A stretch of DNA of 64,000 nt. It comes from Limnoperna fortunei (lineage: Eukaryota; Mollusca; Bivalvia; Mytilida; Modiolidae). Each line of letters begins with the position of its first letter. The first letter of the stretch is position 1. The notes below the pieces were generated by a model, which saw nothing but the letters and a program-made list of their open reading frames with translations, ran no database searches and was not told the origin of the DNA. The stretch lies in contig OX104113.1 in the NCBI GenBank assembly GCA_944474755.1, positions 64,190,074 through 64,254,073 of the forward strand, in the 5' to 3' direction. Shown here piece by piece: positions 37,601 to 44,133 of this stretch. The position numbers and the translations under genes were made by a program.

Positions 37601-38438
37601 TCTAGTCCTGGAATTTCCTACCGAAGTTTGTCAGGGTTTCGTGGACACAGAAACCCTGACATGTGAGGATGTAACTTTTTTGTCTTTTGACATAGACCTT
37701 AGATATTTTGTATGTAGGTAGGTCACTACATGTGTCGCATACCAGCATTGTTGACCTTTTACCTACCTCAAGGTCATTTTTTATGATATTTTGGACCATA
37801 GTCTTGTCCGGACCATAACTTTTTGTCTTTTGACATAGGCCTTAGATATTTGGTATGTAAGTAGGTCACTAAAAGACAATGTGTCGCGTACCAATATGGT
37901 TGACCTTGACCTTTGACCTCAAGGTCACTTTTGATGATATTTTGGAACAAAGTATGAGTAATGATAGGTTTTTGTCACAATATCAGCTCCAACAACCCAG
38001 AAATAGCAGACCTTTTACCCCTCGCCCTACCCCCCTCTTAAAAAACTAAACACACAATTGTCATCTTAACAACATTTCTTGTGATCACTGCATTTTAGAA
38101 CATGCCAATTATTGTGTATACATGACAAGCTTACTGTTTAGGAAAAAGTAACCAATAACAAAACGAGTAGAAACAAAGATTGAGTGTCAGCTGTTATATT
38201 ATACTAATTAATGATTGTAATTGTAGAAAACAAAACAGACGTAGAACAAGGAAGTAAACAAGACAACAAACCTCCTACAGATGAAATAATTCCAGTGTAT
38301 CGACGAGATTGTCATGAAGAAGTGTACTGTGGGAGTCATGCTTATCCCGGCCAGGGTGTATATCTACTTAAATTTGACAATTCTTACTCGTTATGGAGAT
38401 CTAAGACTCTGTACTACCGTGTTTATTACAGTAGATAG
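15029..38438 (+). CDS. ACBD3: ACBD3 (GCP60) orthologue, 3' half of gene, five exons seen
   Basis: ACBD3 is a Golgi peripheral adaptor. In the known family an N-terminal acyl-CoA-binding domain is followed by a charged coiled coil, a Gln-rich helical segment that recruits PI4KB, and a C-terminal GOLD domain that binds giantin and other Golgi partners. The window holds coding exons for the Gln-rich segment (15029-15275), one of two alternative exons (25063-25193 or 25587-25708), the central GOLD exon (35236-35407) and the last exon (38227-38438). Splice phases chain correctly (1, then 0, then 1). About 250 residues are encoded, roughly the C-terminal half of a family near 500 residues. Landmarks include [54 protein letters not shown] and the terminal LWRSK...YYRVYYSR. 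These match what I recall of vertebrate ACBD3 closely. The N-terminal exons are missing, so the gene extends left of the window or into an unrecognised stretch. Confidence 0.93.
15703..15978. mobile_element. TTAA-flanked MITE, piggyBac-like
   Basis: The left end TTAA-GGTATCGGACC (15703-15717) mirrors the right end GGTCGGATACC-TTAA (15964-15978). The inverted repeat extends imperfectly into AATTG. The 268-bp body between the TTAA copies is AT-rich and non-coding. TTAA target duplication is the hallmark of piggyBac-type transposition. The class call is inferred from TTAA alone. Confidence 0.7.
15979..16720. other. ACBD3 intron sequence, nothing recognised
   Basis: No repeat, RNA or coding feature could be supported. 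Confidence 0.45.
16722..16865 (-). mobile_element. SINE 3' fragment, minus orientation
   Basis: It begins with the reverse of the tail (TTTGTTTGTTTGTTTAAATG), then 'tgtttaatgccacttt' and 'ggaggaagcccggagtaccc'. These are the reverse complement of the 3' half of the SINE at 4362. The tRNA-like head is absent. Confidence 0.8.
17202..19582. mobile_element. 2.4-kb element bounded by about 31-bp terminal inverted repeats
   Basis: The left end GGCCAACATTTTTTAATTAT (from 17203, continuing CTGATTTACGA) is matched exactly in reverse complement at 19551-19581. Beyond this the two ends share only looser similarity (a 'gggtcgg' motif and A/T-rich 'aaataaaaataaaa' tracts). The interior has no transposase-like frame. 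The longest open stretch (18060-18410) has AT-driven composition. It is best called a non-autonomous TIR element in the ACBD3 intron. The superfamily is undetermined. Confidence 0.7.
17758..17866 (+). repeat. 54-bp direct duplication
   Basis: 'ttgagcatatgcatgacac' and the following 'aaaatagcacaatataaaat' occur twice in tandem with no differences seen, so this is a recent local duplication inside the TIR element. Confidence 0.85.
19658..19695 (+). repeat. (CGT)n microsatellites following the family A hairpins
   Basis: A pure CGT trinucleotide run follows the left hairpin of the outer element. A second run lies at 19919-19952 behind the inner hairpin. The same position in family B holds a (GGC)n run. 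Confidence 0.9.
19868..22869 (+). mobile_element. Family A element nested in a copy of its own family
   Basis: The left hairpin lies at 19868-19898 (AGCTCAC...GTGAGCT) and the right hairpin plus CTAG ends at 22869. The core has about five units: 'aaaatcttctc' recurs at 20461, 20964, 21463, 21959 and 22457, steps of 496-503 bp. Unit length varies partly through poly-G runs of up to 15 G. The pre-insertion site is visible in the element's own uninterrupted version ('acagttttttgcttatag', about 20119). Two extra T residues at the junctions leave target duplication ambiguous. Confidence 0.85.
24567..25062. other. ACBD3 intron, unique-looking, up to the first alternative exon
   Basis: No repeat was recognised. 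The stretch ends with the acceptor 'atattttgtcag' of the exon at 25063. Confidence 0.5.
25063..25193 (+). CDS. ACBD3: ACBD3 alternative exon a (divergent version of the GOLD entry exon)
   Basis: The acceptor AG is at 25061-25062 and the donor GTGAGT at 25194. The exon is 131 nt, entering in phase 1 and leaving in phase 0. It encodes [20 protein letters not shown] followed by [20 protein letters not shown] and ATAT. This aligns with exon b at 25587, sharing A-S-[IM]-W-T-R-K-D-I-K, a following F-K-[DE]-S and a shared VIKI. It has a longer proline-rich start and replaces the GSGETV turn with ASLATA. The strand leading into the GOLD domain therefore differs between isoforms. Open frame, conserved phases and good splice sites argue for use, but it could be a decaying duplicate. 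Confidence 0.8.
25587..25708 (+). CDS. ACBD3: ACBD3 alternative exon b (canonical GOLD entry exon)
   Basis: The acceptor AG is at 25585-25586 and the donor GTAAGT at 25709. The exon is 122 nt, phase 1 to phase 0. It encodes [20 protein letters not shown] followed by [20 protein letters not shown] and T. The GSGETVT end joins VRVPT of the next exon to give the canonical first GOLD strand (vertebrate proteins have a closely similar G-x-G-E-x-VTVRVPT). It lies 393 bp downstream of exon a. Confidence 0.92.
25709..26704. other. ACBD3 intron, nothing recognised
   Basis: AT-rich. Short frames on both strands (25989-26231, 26286-26570) lack coding signs. Confidence 0.5.
26705..26818. mobile_element. 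114-bp palindromic (foldback) element
   Basis: The left arm AATCTAATTAAAATTAAA with CACAAGCT and CTTTTTGTTA pairs with the right arm TAACAAAAAG, AGCTTGTG and TTTAATTTTAATTAGATT around a GTCG...CGAC core. The whole segment folds on itself with a few mismatches. It is probably a small MITE; no target duplication was established. Confidence 0.75.
26819..27847. other. ACBD3 intron, nothing recognised
   Basis: AT-rich and non-coding. No repeat family was recognised up to the family A remnant. Confidence 0.45.
27848..28500 (+). mobile_element. Old family A copy, right end not found
   Basis: The left end 'agctctcctgacctgaaggg' keeps part of the hairpin, but the far arm is lost. About four units of roughly 155-160 bp follow, each with 'ttctctgaaacc', 'ccaattgaaa' and 'ttatgttttt'. 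These are shorter and much more diverged than the units at 20000-22500, so this is a related subfamily. Confidence 0.65.
28795..29290. repeat. SINE fragments and a 29-bp tandem duplication
   Basis: 'gtttgtttaattggtgtttt' with 'atgccactttta' at 28798-28830 is a minus-strand SINE tail. 'ggtcgaggggttcttac' to 'gaacgctatgat' at about 29227-29287 is a plus-strand SINE body fragment. 'gctgatctttcctgatttc' plus 'aaggtgtagg' is doubled at about 29100-29158. Confidence 0.6.
29291..30134. other. ACBD3 intron, nothing recognised
   Basis: AT-rich. No supported feature. Confidence 0.45.
30135..30290 (+). mobile_element. Decayed SINE body fragment
   Basis: 'ttaattaacaaggattgca' and 'agttttcctt', followed by 'ggcttctccccc' and 'acagctaaaacattgcaag', correspond to the 3' half of the SINE at 4362. 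Confidence 0.6.
30790..30895 (+). repeat. Family D repeat fragment
   Basis: 'ttttgtgtaatcaactt', 'ccctgaaactttacagaaag' and 'gtggtattatg' match the order of motifs in the repeat at 3390. Confidence 0.55.
30904..31506 (+). mobile_element. Old but complete-looking family A copy
   Basis: The left end has a mutated near arm ('agttcatccgacac') and an intact far arm GGGTCATGTGAGCT. The right end 'caggttagcaatacaggctc' followed by 'ttgagatcctctgg' corresponds to the CAGGTGAGCGATACAGGCTC hairpin terminus. There are three to four core units of about 150 bp. It is non-coding. Confidence 0.75.
31528..31821 (-). pseudogene. Possible coding remnant of unknown family
   Basis: A 97-codon minus-strand frame has unusually balanced composition for this AT-rich intron, including [20 protein letters not shown] and a later [20 protein letters not shown]. 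The first usable ATG lies about 18 codons inside the frame. No splice sites or family were recognised. It may be a fragment of a transposon protein or chance. Little weight should be placed on it. Confidence 0.25.
31822..32410. other. ACBD3 intron, nothing firm
   Basis: Non-coding. 'tctcctacagttttaggctt' near 32158 resembles family D motifs. Confidence 0.4.
32411..33400 (+). repeat. Unclassified dispersed repeat with internal similarity
   Basis: Phrases such as 'ctggaactataacagataca', 'ctcgaaaactataaaagata' and 'ttgaaaaccgttacagataa' recur at intervals with associated 'aaggccttca' and 'aggtca' motifs, indicating tandem internal structure like families A-C. An 87-codon frame at 32411-32674 is judged a by-product. 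Termini were not found. Confidence 0.5.
33490..33690 (-). mobile_element. SINE, minus orientation, diverged
   Basis: 'gcgtccagtttttatttggg' and 'gaggcagtcagagttccc', then 'ggtaggaaaactgtcaat' and 'attggaatccagtgcacact', are the reverse complement of the SINE body. The tRNA-like head is not clear. Confidence 0.7.
33691..34329. other. ACBD3 intron, nothing recognised
   Basis: AT-rich. No supported feature. Confidence 0.45.
34330..34617 (+). mobile_element. SINE lacking its head, plus a foreign retroposon tail
   Basis: 'gtcaacactgagattgcag' through 'aattgacaaggattgccag', 'actggatgccatgatatag' and 'gtggcattaaaca' to a CAAACAAACAAA tail is the SINE body and 3' end. Just upstream, 'gcttgctggatgtaaaac' and a short ATCTATCAATC run match the tail of the repeat at 7701, so two retroposon ends are juxtaposed. 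Confidence 0.75.
34618..35010 (+). repeat. Family D repeat, about three units
   Basis: 'cctgctattatggaattgtt' recurs at about 34670 and 34845, with a variant at 34980, each preceded by 'cttcacagaaag'-type sequence, as in the block at 3390. Confidence 0.65.
35236..35407 (+). CDS. ACBD3: ACBD3 exon: central GOLD domain
   Basis: The acceptor 'tatttcag' ends at 35235 and the donor GTATAC is at 35408. The exon is 172 nt, starting in phase 0 and ending in phase 1. It encodes [20 protein letters not shown], then [31 protein letters not shown] and EEEQQ. The LFWEFATD and [10 protein letters not shown] strands are the GOLD core and the acidic [10 protein letters not shown] loop is typical of this family. 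Confidence 0.95.
35408..35999. other. ACBD3 last intron, nothing recognised
   Basis: AT-rich non-coding sequence. Confidence 0.45.
36000..36475 (-). pseudogene. Frame-broken MULE-type transposase C-terminal remnant
   Basis: On the minus strand three frames carry successive pieces that fit the C-terminal part of MULE-like transposases of invertebrates. They are [20 protein letters not shown] (near 36440), then [20 protein letters not shown] and an [11 protein letters not shown] stretch, then [20 protein letters not shown], then [20 protein letters not shown] with a KLNHYQQK motif and a C-terminal LLRKC. The order is colinear but needs frame changes, and stops intervene, so it is dead. The family call is from memory of the VEGWHNRLNRKA-type block; no catalytic region is present. 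Confidence 0.65.
36476..37599. other. ACBD3 last intron, nothing recognised
   Basis: AT-rich non-coding sequence with no repeat I can name. Confidence 0.45.
37630..37960 (+). mobile_element. Family C hairpin-headed repeat, two core units
   Basis: A 31-nt hairpin (37630-37660) pairs GTCAGGGTTTC with GAAACCCTGAC around GTGGACACA. Two units of about 130-140 bp follow, each with 'ttttgtcttttgacata', 'ccttagatatt', 'gtaggtcacta', 'gtgtcgc', 'aaggtca' and 'gatgatattttgga'. No right terminus was recognised. It is non-coding. Confidence 0.75.
38227..38438 (+). CDS. ACBD3: ACBD3 last exon: C-terminal GOLD strands and stop
   Basis: The acceptor 'ttgtag' ends at 38226. The phase 1 junction completes a Glu codon. 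It encodes [20 protein letters not shown], then [40 protein letters not shown] and [10 protein letters not shown], with a TAG stop at 38436-38438. [28 protein letters not shown] and the YYRVYY end are the strongest family signatures in the window and match the extreme C terminus of ACBD3. Confidence 0.96.
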
Positions 38439-38889
38439 TGGTTTTATCATCTCTGTGTTAGTGTTGAACCAATTGTTATCGGTGTCCATCATAAGGCTTT
38501 TTATTACTGTTTTGTAGTTCCTTGGCCAGAACTTTGGTCTCTTGGTTCATTGAGATTAGACGTCCAAATGTGTGACCTGAAGACTTGTATTTGGGACATA
38601 AATTACAATGTTATGAAGTAATTTGTACAAGTACTAGTATACACAGCTGTTTCATCATGTCTTATTTAACTCCATGAAAAGAGATTTTGTCAGAAAAAGT
38701 CAACAGTTATTAATGTTACATGATTAAAAGGTTTCAAATGCTCGTGTTTTTTAACGTAACTATAATTAAAGTAAAATGTTCATTACCAAAAAGACTTTAT
38801 TTAGCATAATTACTTTTTTTCAGTACCAGTATACAATTTTGGCATGATGAAAATTAGTTTTATTGGTGTGTTTAAATAACAGCACTTTC

Positions 38890-38895
38890 AATAAA
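38890..38895 (+). promoter_or_regulatory. Candidate ACBD3 polyadenylation signal
   Basis: AATAAA in 'ttcaataaaagttgac', about 450 nt after the stop, is the first canonical hexamer in the presumed 3' UTR. Confidence 0.55.
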
Positions 38896-39123
38896 AGTTG
38901 ACATGCATGTAAACTTGTAGGACTTTTAAGTTTGTTGGCAATATCTATTAAAAGCATTTCTTATTGTTACATATACTTTTATAAAGTATATGATGCTGTT
39001 TCTTCTTTGAAATATTAAAAAAAAAAGACAAATTTAATCATGAAAATACCTTAGACATTATTGTTTATCCTATCCTAATATATAATTATTATAAATAATG
39101 ACACGCAAGTATTGTGCAGTAAT

Positions 39124-39323
39124 NNNNNNNNNNNNNNNNNNNNNNNNNNNNNNNNNNNNNNNNNNNNNNNNNNNNNNNNNNNNNNNNNNNNNNNNNNNNN
39201 NNNNNNNNNNNNNNNNNNNNNNNNNNNNNNNNNNNNNNNNNNNNNNNNNNNNNNNNNNNNNNNNNNNNNNNNNNNNNNNNNNNNNNNNNNNNNNNNNNNN
39301 NNNNNNNNNNNNNNNNNNNNNNN
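39124..39323. other. Assembly gap of 200 N
   Basis: Exactly 200 unknown bases, probably a fixed-size scaffold gap of unknown true length. It separates the ACBD3 3' flank from the gene array, so the distance between them is uncertain. Confidence 0.99.
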
Positions 39324-39425
39324 AGATCAGTTTCAACAAAAATGTTCAGCTGATTTTAACAGCTCATAGATAGGAATTCGTATAGGCTATTTAAGGACAG
39401 TTTCGTTTTCGAGAAATATTAAAAT

Positions 39426-39661
39426 ATTTTACAAAACAAAGATGCCATTACATTATGTCAGTTTAGAACTAACAATCATAGACTACCAACTGAAACAGTG
39501 CGATGGTCGGGAATTGAAAGACAAAACAAAACATGTAACCTTTGTAACTCACTAGAGTTGGGGGACGAATTGCATTACATACTTCAATTCTCTATCCTAA
39601 ATATTGAAAGAAACGAATTGTTAGGTTCTGTCTATTAAATAAAGAATCTTGAATCTTGTTT
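39426..39661 (+). mobile_element. 3' end of a non-LTR retrotransposon (LINE)
   Basis: From about 39441 the frame reads DAITLCQFRTNNHRLPTETV, then RWSGIERQNKTCNLCNSLEL and GDELHYILQFS, ending near 39636. FRTNNHRLP followed by a C-x2-C motif and DE-x-HY-I is the typical C-terminal block after the reverse transcriptase in invertebrate LINE polyproteins. The 3' end 'aaagaatcttgaatcttg' with a repeated AATCTTG is a usual LINE terminus. The rest is cut off by the gap, and no reverse transcriptase domain is visible. Confidence 0.75.
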
Positions 39662-40340
39662 CGTGATTGGCCCCTTAAACACATTGAAGATTCCGCCAGA
39701 TTTTGGTACTGCGCGCTAGACACTTTAATAAGAACTTTTTCTTTATTTTTAACAATTTAAGATAAAACCATATAAAGATAACTTATGATGTGATTTAACT
39801 GATTGTGACTGAAGCAGCGGTTTTGAGTGACTCAACAGAGTCGCTCATCGCAGTGCTCAGTGAAAGATTGTTCTAATTCCGTATTGTGCGAGGAAAGAAC
39901 GACTGTTGGCGTACTACATGTACAAGGCTGGTTTGTGGAATTTGGCAGGAGAGTGAATGTATGTTACAAGATTTTCTTAATGGTGGTACATGTATAAGTC
40001 TGTCTGTTTTGGAACGGCTACTTATTCGTTTAAAATTTTGTACATGGGGGAGGTCGGGGGTAAGATCTGATTTACGTTCTGCGAGCTGTTTCTGTATTTT
40101 TTAATTATTAAATTCTTATATATTCCTTTACTTCTTTTGTTTTAATTGAAACTCATACATTAACACATCCTCCTAACTTGTCAATACTGCTATTGAAAAT
40201 ATGAAAATAATCACATAACACATAGTACTAACGGCTTATGTCGAAATAGCATATCGTATGAACTGACAAAATCTTGGTACGAAATGGTACATTTGGGTAC
40301 GAAGCGAACATATCACGAAACGAACAGATCCCGAAAATTT
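39662..40340. other. Stretch between LINE end and array, no gene recognised
   Basis: It contains a reverse CCAAT ('tgattggcccc', 39666) and a 72-codon open stretch at 39886-40104 of no recognisable type. Homology to the array unit begins at about 40345. Confidence 0.4.
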
Positions 40341-40434
40341 CACATAAACAACAAACAATATAATCAACCAGGTCATCGTTGATATTCAGAACTTGTTTCA
40401 ACTCCAATAGTGCTAACACATCGAAATCAACACA

Positions 40435-40761
40435 ATGAAATCCAAACTACAACAAAGATGCAGCAACAAGAGGTCTACACTGGTAGACAGCGAGAAACGC
40501 TTTAGAAGAGCTTGTGAACAGATTGTACAGCTAAACTATTCCTTAGATGCTCTTCAACAGAGATATAACAAAGCTAAGCAGGACAAGCACAAGTCGTTCA
40601 GATATTCACTTCGTCTGCTTACAGCTGTCGTGGACGGCATGCGAAACATGTACTACGACTATGCCCATAAGAAAGCGGAGGCTATAGCTGAACTCAGACA
40701 GGAACTGTTTGGAGAAGTAGTTGACATCGTAGCTGATGAACTTTTAGACATCGAGATGTAA
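40435..40761 (+). CDS. Array gene copy 1 (edge copy, two residues short)
   Basis: The frame is open with 108 codons. Compared with the consensus (copy 12) it carries A3S, V5L, K24R, N51K, R62L, I63T and S104L, and codon 109 (TAC) has become the stop TAA, removing the final Tyr-Asp. Amino-acid changes far outnumber silent ones, which suggests relaxed constraint. The TATA position reads AATATAAT (40357). The stem-loop at 40798-40812 is one base short (GGTTTT TTC AGAGCC). It may be a decaying end copy. Confidence 0.7.
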   Translation: MKSKLQQRCSNKRSTLVDSEKRFRRACEQIVQLNYSLDALQQRYNKAKQDKHKSFRYSLRLLTAVVDGMRNMYYDYAHKKAEAIAELRQELFGEVVDIVADELLDIEM

Positions 40762-40797
40762 GATTAATGTTTGATGATGAAGAACGCTTCTAAAAAC

Positions 40798-40812
40798 GGT
40801 TTTTTCAGAGCC
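40798..40812 (+). terminator. Degenerate histone-type stem-loop, copy 1
   Basis: GGTTTT-TTC-AGAGCC has a three-base loop and two G-U pairs, so it is weaker than the consensus at 44497. Confidence 0.6.
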
Positions 40813-41670
40813 ACACACATTTTTCAAAAAGAATCTATATTGCTGTTAAAAATTCTCCAACGAGTGCCATTTTACTCCTCTTATATAATTTAGTGTTCCA
40901 CGGAAAAAATAGTTTACAAGAATAGTATTTGTAAGAAAAATCAAATCTTCAACAAATTTTAATTGGAATTCCACAATTTCGCTTTTTGGTTTCATTTTTA
41001 AATTATAGATTATCAACAGTATCGTAATTCTTAATTATATAAATTCGCACATATTGCATAATTTTCTTGTTGTCAAAAGGTCCTTAAAATTCGACGTCCT
41101 TAAAGTACAACATCCGAATAAAGTACAGGAAAATGAAAATTTAGGTCGGTCATTGTATAATTACGTAAATCAGAGTATTTGGTCAACATTTGAACAAAAT
41201 TGTTTTCTCATGCGTTTTTGGTTTCAAATCCACCCAATTGTCATTTTCTATTAAAATGACGTCATTCCACTAATAATTTGCGCTTTATAAAAAATGTATT
41301 TCTTCTTTTTTTTATCTAGCATTTTCTGTATATCTAAAAACATCTATTGCGTGTGTTTTATCTATTTTAACAATGATCTTTTTATGTGAAATATGTATTC
41401 CTTGAAACAATAATTAAATCATATTGTTAATTATTTGACAAATACCCGTTGATTAATTAACAAAGGGGTTTGACAATAAACACAAGCTGACGACACGAGA
41501 CAGTTTTGACAATGGACTCGTGTTTTAAACTCAATTACTCTCCTATGACAATCCTTCCTCAATTTCAGGTGTGTCAAAATGAGAGGTGGATGTTTATAAT
41601 CAGACAGGTCATCGTTGATGTTCAGAACATGTTTCAACTCCAATAGTGCTAAGACATCGAAATCAACACA

Positions 41671-42003
41671 ATGAAAGCCAAAGTACAATAAAGATGCAGC
41701 AACAAGAGGTCTACGCTGGTGGACAGCGAGAAACGCTTTAAAAGAGCTTGTGAACAGATTGTACAGCTAAACTATTCCTTAGATGCTCTTCAACAGAGAT
41801 ATAACAAAGCTAAGCAGGACAACCACAAGTCGTTCAGATATTCACTTCGTCTACGTATAGCTGTTGTGGACGGCATGCGAAACATGTACTACGACTATGC
41901 CCATAAGAAAGCGGAGGCTATAGCTGAACTCAGACAGGAACTGTCTGGAGAAGTAGTTGACATCGTAGCTGATGAACTTTCAGACATCGAGATGTACGAT
42001 TAA
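41671..42003 (+). pseudogene. Array gene copy 2, nonsense mutation at codon 7
   Basis: The ATG at 41671 is followed by K-A-K-V-Q and then TAA at 41689-41691, where the consensus has CAA (Gln7). The rest of the frame is intact to the normal stop, with F92S. The next in-frame ATG is codon 69, so no useful protein is expected. The TATA position is TTTATAAT (41593). The stem-loop (42034-42049) has loop TTGC instead of TTTC. Confidence 0.85.
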
Positions 42004-42033
42004 AGTTTGATGATAAAGAACGCTTCTAAAAAC

Positions 42034-42049
42034 GGTTCTTTGCAGAGCC
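42034..42049 (+). terminator. Histone-type stem-loop, copy 2, loop variant TTGC
   Basis: GGTTCT and AGAGCC are intact. The third loop base is G, an unusual loop for this element. Confidence 0.7.
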
Positions 42050-42901
42050 ACACACATTTTTCAAAAAGAATCTATTTTGTTGTTAAAAATTCTCCAACTA
42101 GTTCCATTTTACTCCTGAAATATAAATTAGTGTTCCACGGAAAAAACAATTAACAAGAATAGTATTTGTTAGAAAAATCAAATCTTCAACAAATTTTAAT
42201 TGGAATTCCACAATTTCGCTTTTTGGTTTCATTTTTAAATTATAGATTATCAACAGTAGCGTAAATCTTAATTATATAAATTCGCACATATTGCATAATT
42301 TTCTTGTTGTCAAAAGGTCCTTAAATTTCGACGTCCTTAAAGGACAACATGTGAATAAAGTACAGAAAAATTAAAATTTAGATCGGTCATTGTATAATTA
42401 CGTAAATCAGAGTATTTGGTCAACATTTGAACAAAATTGTTTTCTCATGCGTTTTTAGTTTCAAATCTACCCAATTGTCATTTTCTATTAAAAGAAGTCA
42501 TTCCACTAATAATTTGCGCTTTATATAAAATGCATATCTTTTTTAGCTAGCATTTTCTGTATATCTAAAAACATCTATTGCGTGTGTTTTATCTATTTTA
42601 ATAATGATCTTTTTATGTGAAATATGTATTTCTTGAAACAATAATTAAATCAAATTGTTAATTGTTTGACAAATACCCGTTGATTAATTAACAAAGGGGT
42701 TTGACAATTAACACAAGCTGACGACACGAGACAGTTTTGACAATGGACTCGAGTTTTAAACTCAATTACTCTCCTATGAGAATCCTTTCTCAATTTCAGG
42801 TATGTCAAAATGAGAGGTGGATGTTTATAATCAGACAGGTCATCGTTGATGTTCAGAACTTGTTTCAACTCCAATAGTGCTAACACATCGAAATCAACAC
42901 A

Positions 42902-43234
42902 ATGAAAGCCAAAGTACAACAAAGATGCAGCAGCAAGAGATCTACACTGGTGGACAGCGAGAAACGCTTTAAAAGAGCTTGTGAACAGATTGTACAGCTA
43001 TACTATTCCTTAGATGCTCTTCAACAGAGATATAACAAAGCTAAGCAGGACAATCACAAGTCGTTCAGATATTCACTTCGTCTACGTATAGTTGTCGTGG
43101 ACGGCATGCGAAACATGTACTACGACTATGCCCATAAGAAAGCGGAGGCTATAGCTGAACTCAGACAGGAACTGTTTGGAGAAGTAGTTGACATCTTGGC
43201 TGATGAACTTTCAGACATCGAGATGTACGATTAA
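42902..43234 (+). CDS. Array gene copy 3
   Basis: Full 110 codons with N11S, N34Y, A64V and V99L relative to copy 12. N34Y falls beside the heptad core of the first helix. TATA-like TTTATAAT lies at 42824. The stem-loop at 43265-43280 has loop TTTT. It is the leftmost copy with a full-length frame. Confidence 0.85.
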   Translation: MKAKVQQRCSSKRSTLVDSEKRFKRACEQIVQLYYSLDALQQRYNKAKQDNHKSFRYSLRLRIVVVDGMRNMYYDYAHKKAEAIAELRQELFGEVVDILADELSDIEMYD

Positions 43235-43264
43235 AGTTTGATGATAAAGAACGCTTCTAAAAAC

Positions 43265-43280
43265 GGTTCTTTTTAGAGCC
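43265..43280 (+). terminator. Histone-type stem-loop, copy 3, loop TTTT
   Basis: GGTTCT-TTTT-AGAGCC. The stem is intact and the last loop base is C to T. Confidence 0.75.
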
Positions 43281-44055
43281 ACACACATTTTTCAAAAAGA
43301 ATCTATATTGTTGTTAAAAATTCTCCAACTAGTGCCATTTTACTCCTGTAATATAATTTAGAGTTCCACGGAAAAAATAATTGCCAAGAATAGTATTTGT
43401 TAGAAAAATCAAATCTTCAACAAATTTTAATTGGAATTCCACAATTTCGCTTTTTGGTTTCATTTTTAAATTATAGATTATCAACAGTAGCGTAAATCTT
43501 AATTATATAAATTCGCACATATTGCATAATTTTCTTGTTGTCAAAAGGTCCTTAAAATTCGACGTCCTTAAAGGACAACATGTGAATCAAGTACAGGAAA
43601 ATTAAAATTTAGTTAGGTCATTGTATAATTAGGTAAATCCGAGTATTTGGTCAACATTTGAACAAAATTGTTTTCTCATGCGTTTTTGGTTTCAAATCTA
43701 CCCAATTGTCATTTTCTATTAAAAGAAGTCATTCCACTAATAATTTGCGCTTTATATAAAATGCATATCTTTTTTTAGCTAGCATTTTCTGCATATCTAA
43801 AAACATCTATTGCGTGTGTTTTATCTATTATAATAAAAATCTTTTTATGTGAAATATGTATTCCTTGAAACAATAATTAAATCAAATTGTTAATTGTTTG
43901 ACAAATACCCGTTGATTAATTAACAAAGGGGTTTGACAATTAACACAAGCTGACGACACGAGACAGTTTTGACAATGGACTCGTGTTTTAAACTCAATTA
44001 CTCTCCTATGACAATCCTTTCTCAATTTCAGGTGTGTCAAAATGAGAGGTGGATG

Positions 44056-44063
44056 TATATAAT
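44056..44063 (+). promoter_or_regulatory. TATA box of copy 4, representative of copies 4-20
   Basis: TATATAAT lies 78 bp before the ATG. A start site about 30 bp downstream would leave a leader of roughly 45 nt. The same octamer is found at 45268, 46501, 47713, 48950, 50189, 51427, 52664, 53902, 55140, 56378, 57616, 58854, 60092, 61330, 62568 and 63806. A CCAAT lies downstream of it, in the presumed leader, and so is unlikely to act as a CAAT box. Confidence 0.7.
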
Positions 44064-44133
44064 CAGCCAGGTCATCGTTGATGTTCAGAACTTGTTTCAA
44101 CTCCAATAGTGCTAACACATCGAAATCAACACA

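Noticed and set aside
39886..40104. 72-codon open frame upstream of the array
   Set aside because: No recognisable family, odd composition, and no promoter or stem-loop like those of the array units.
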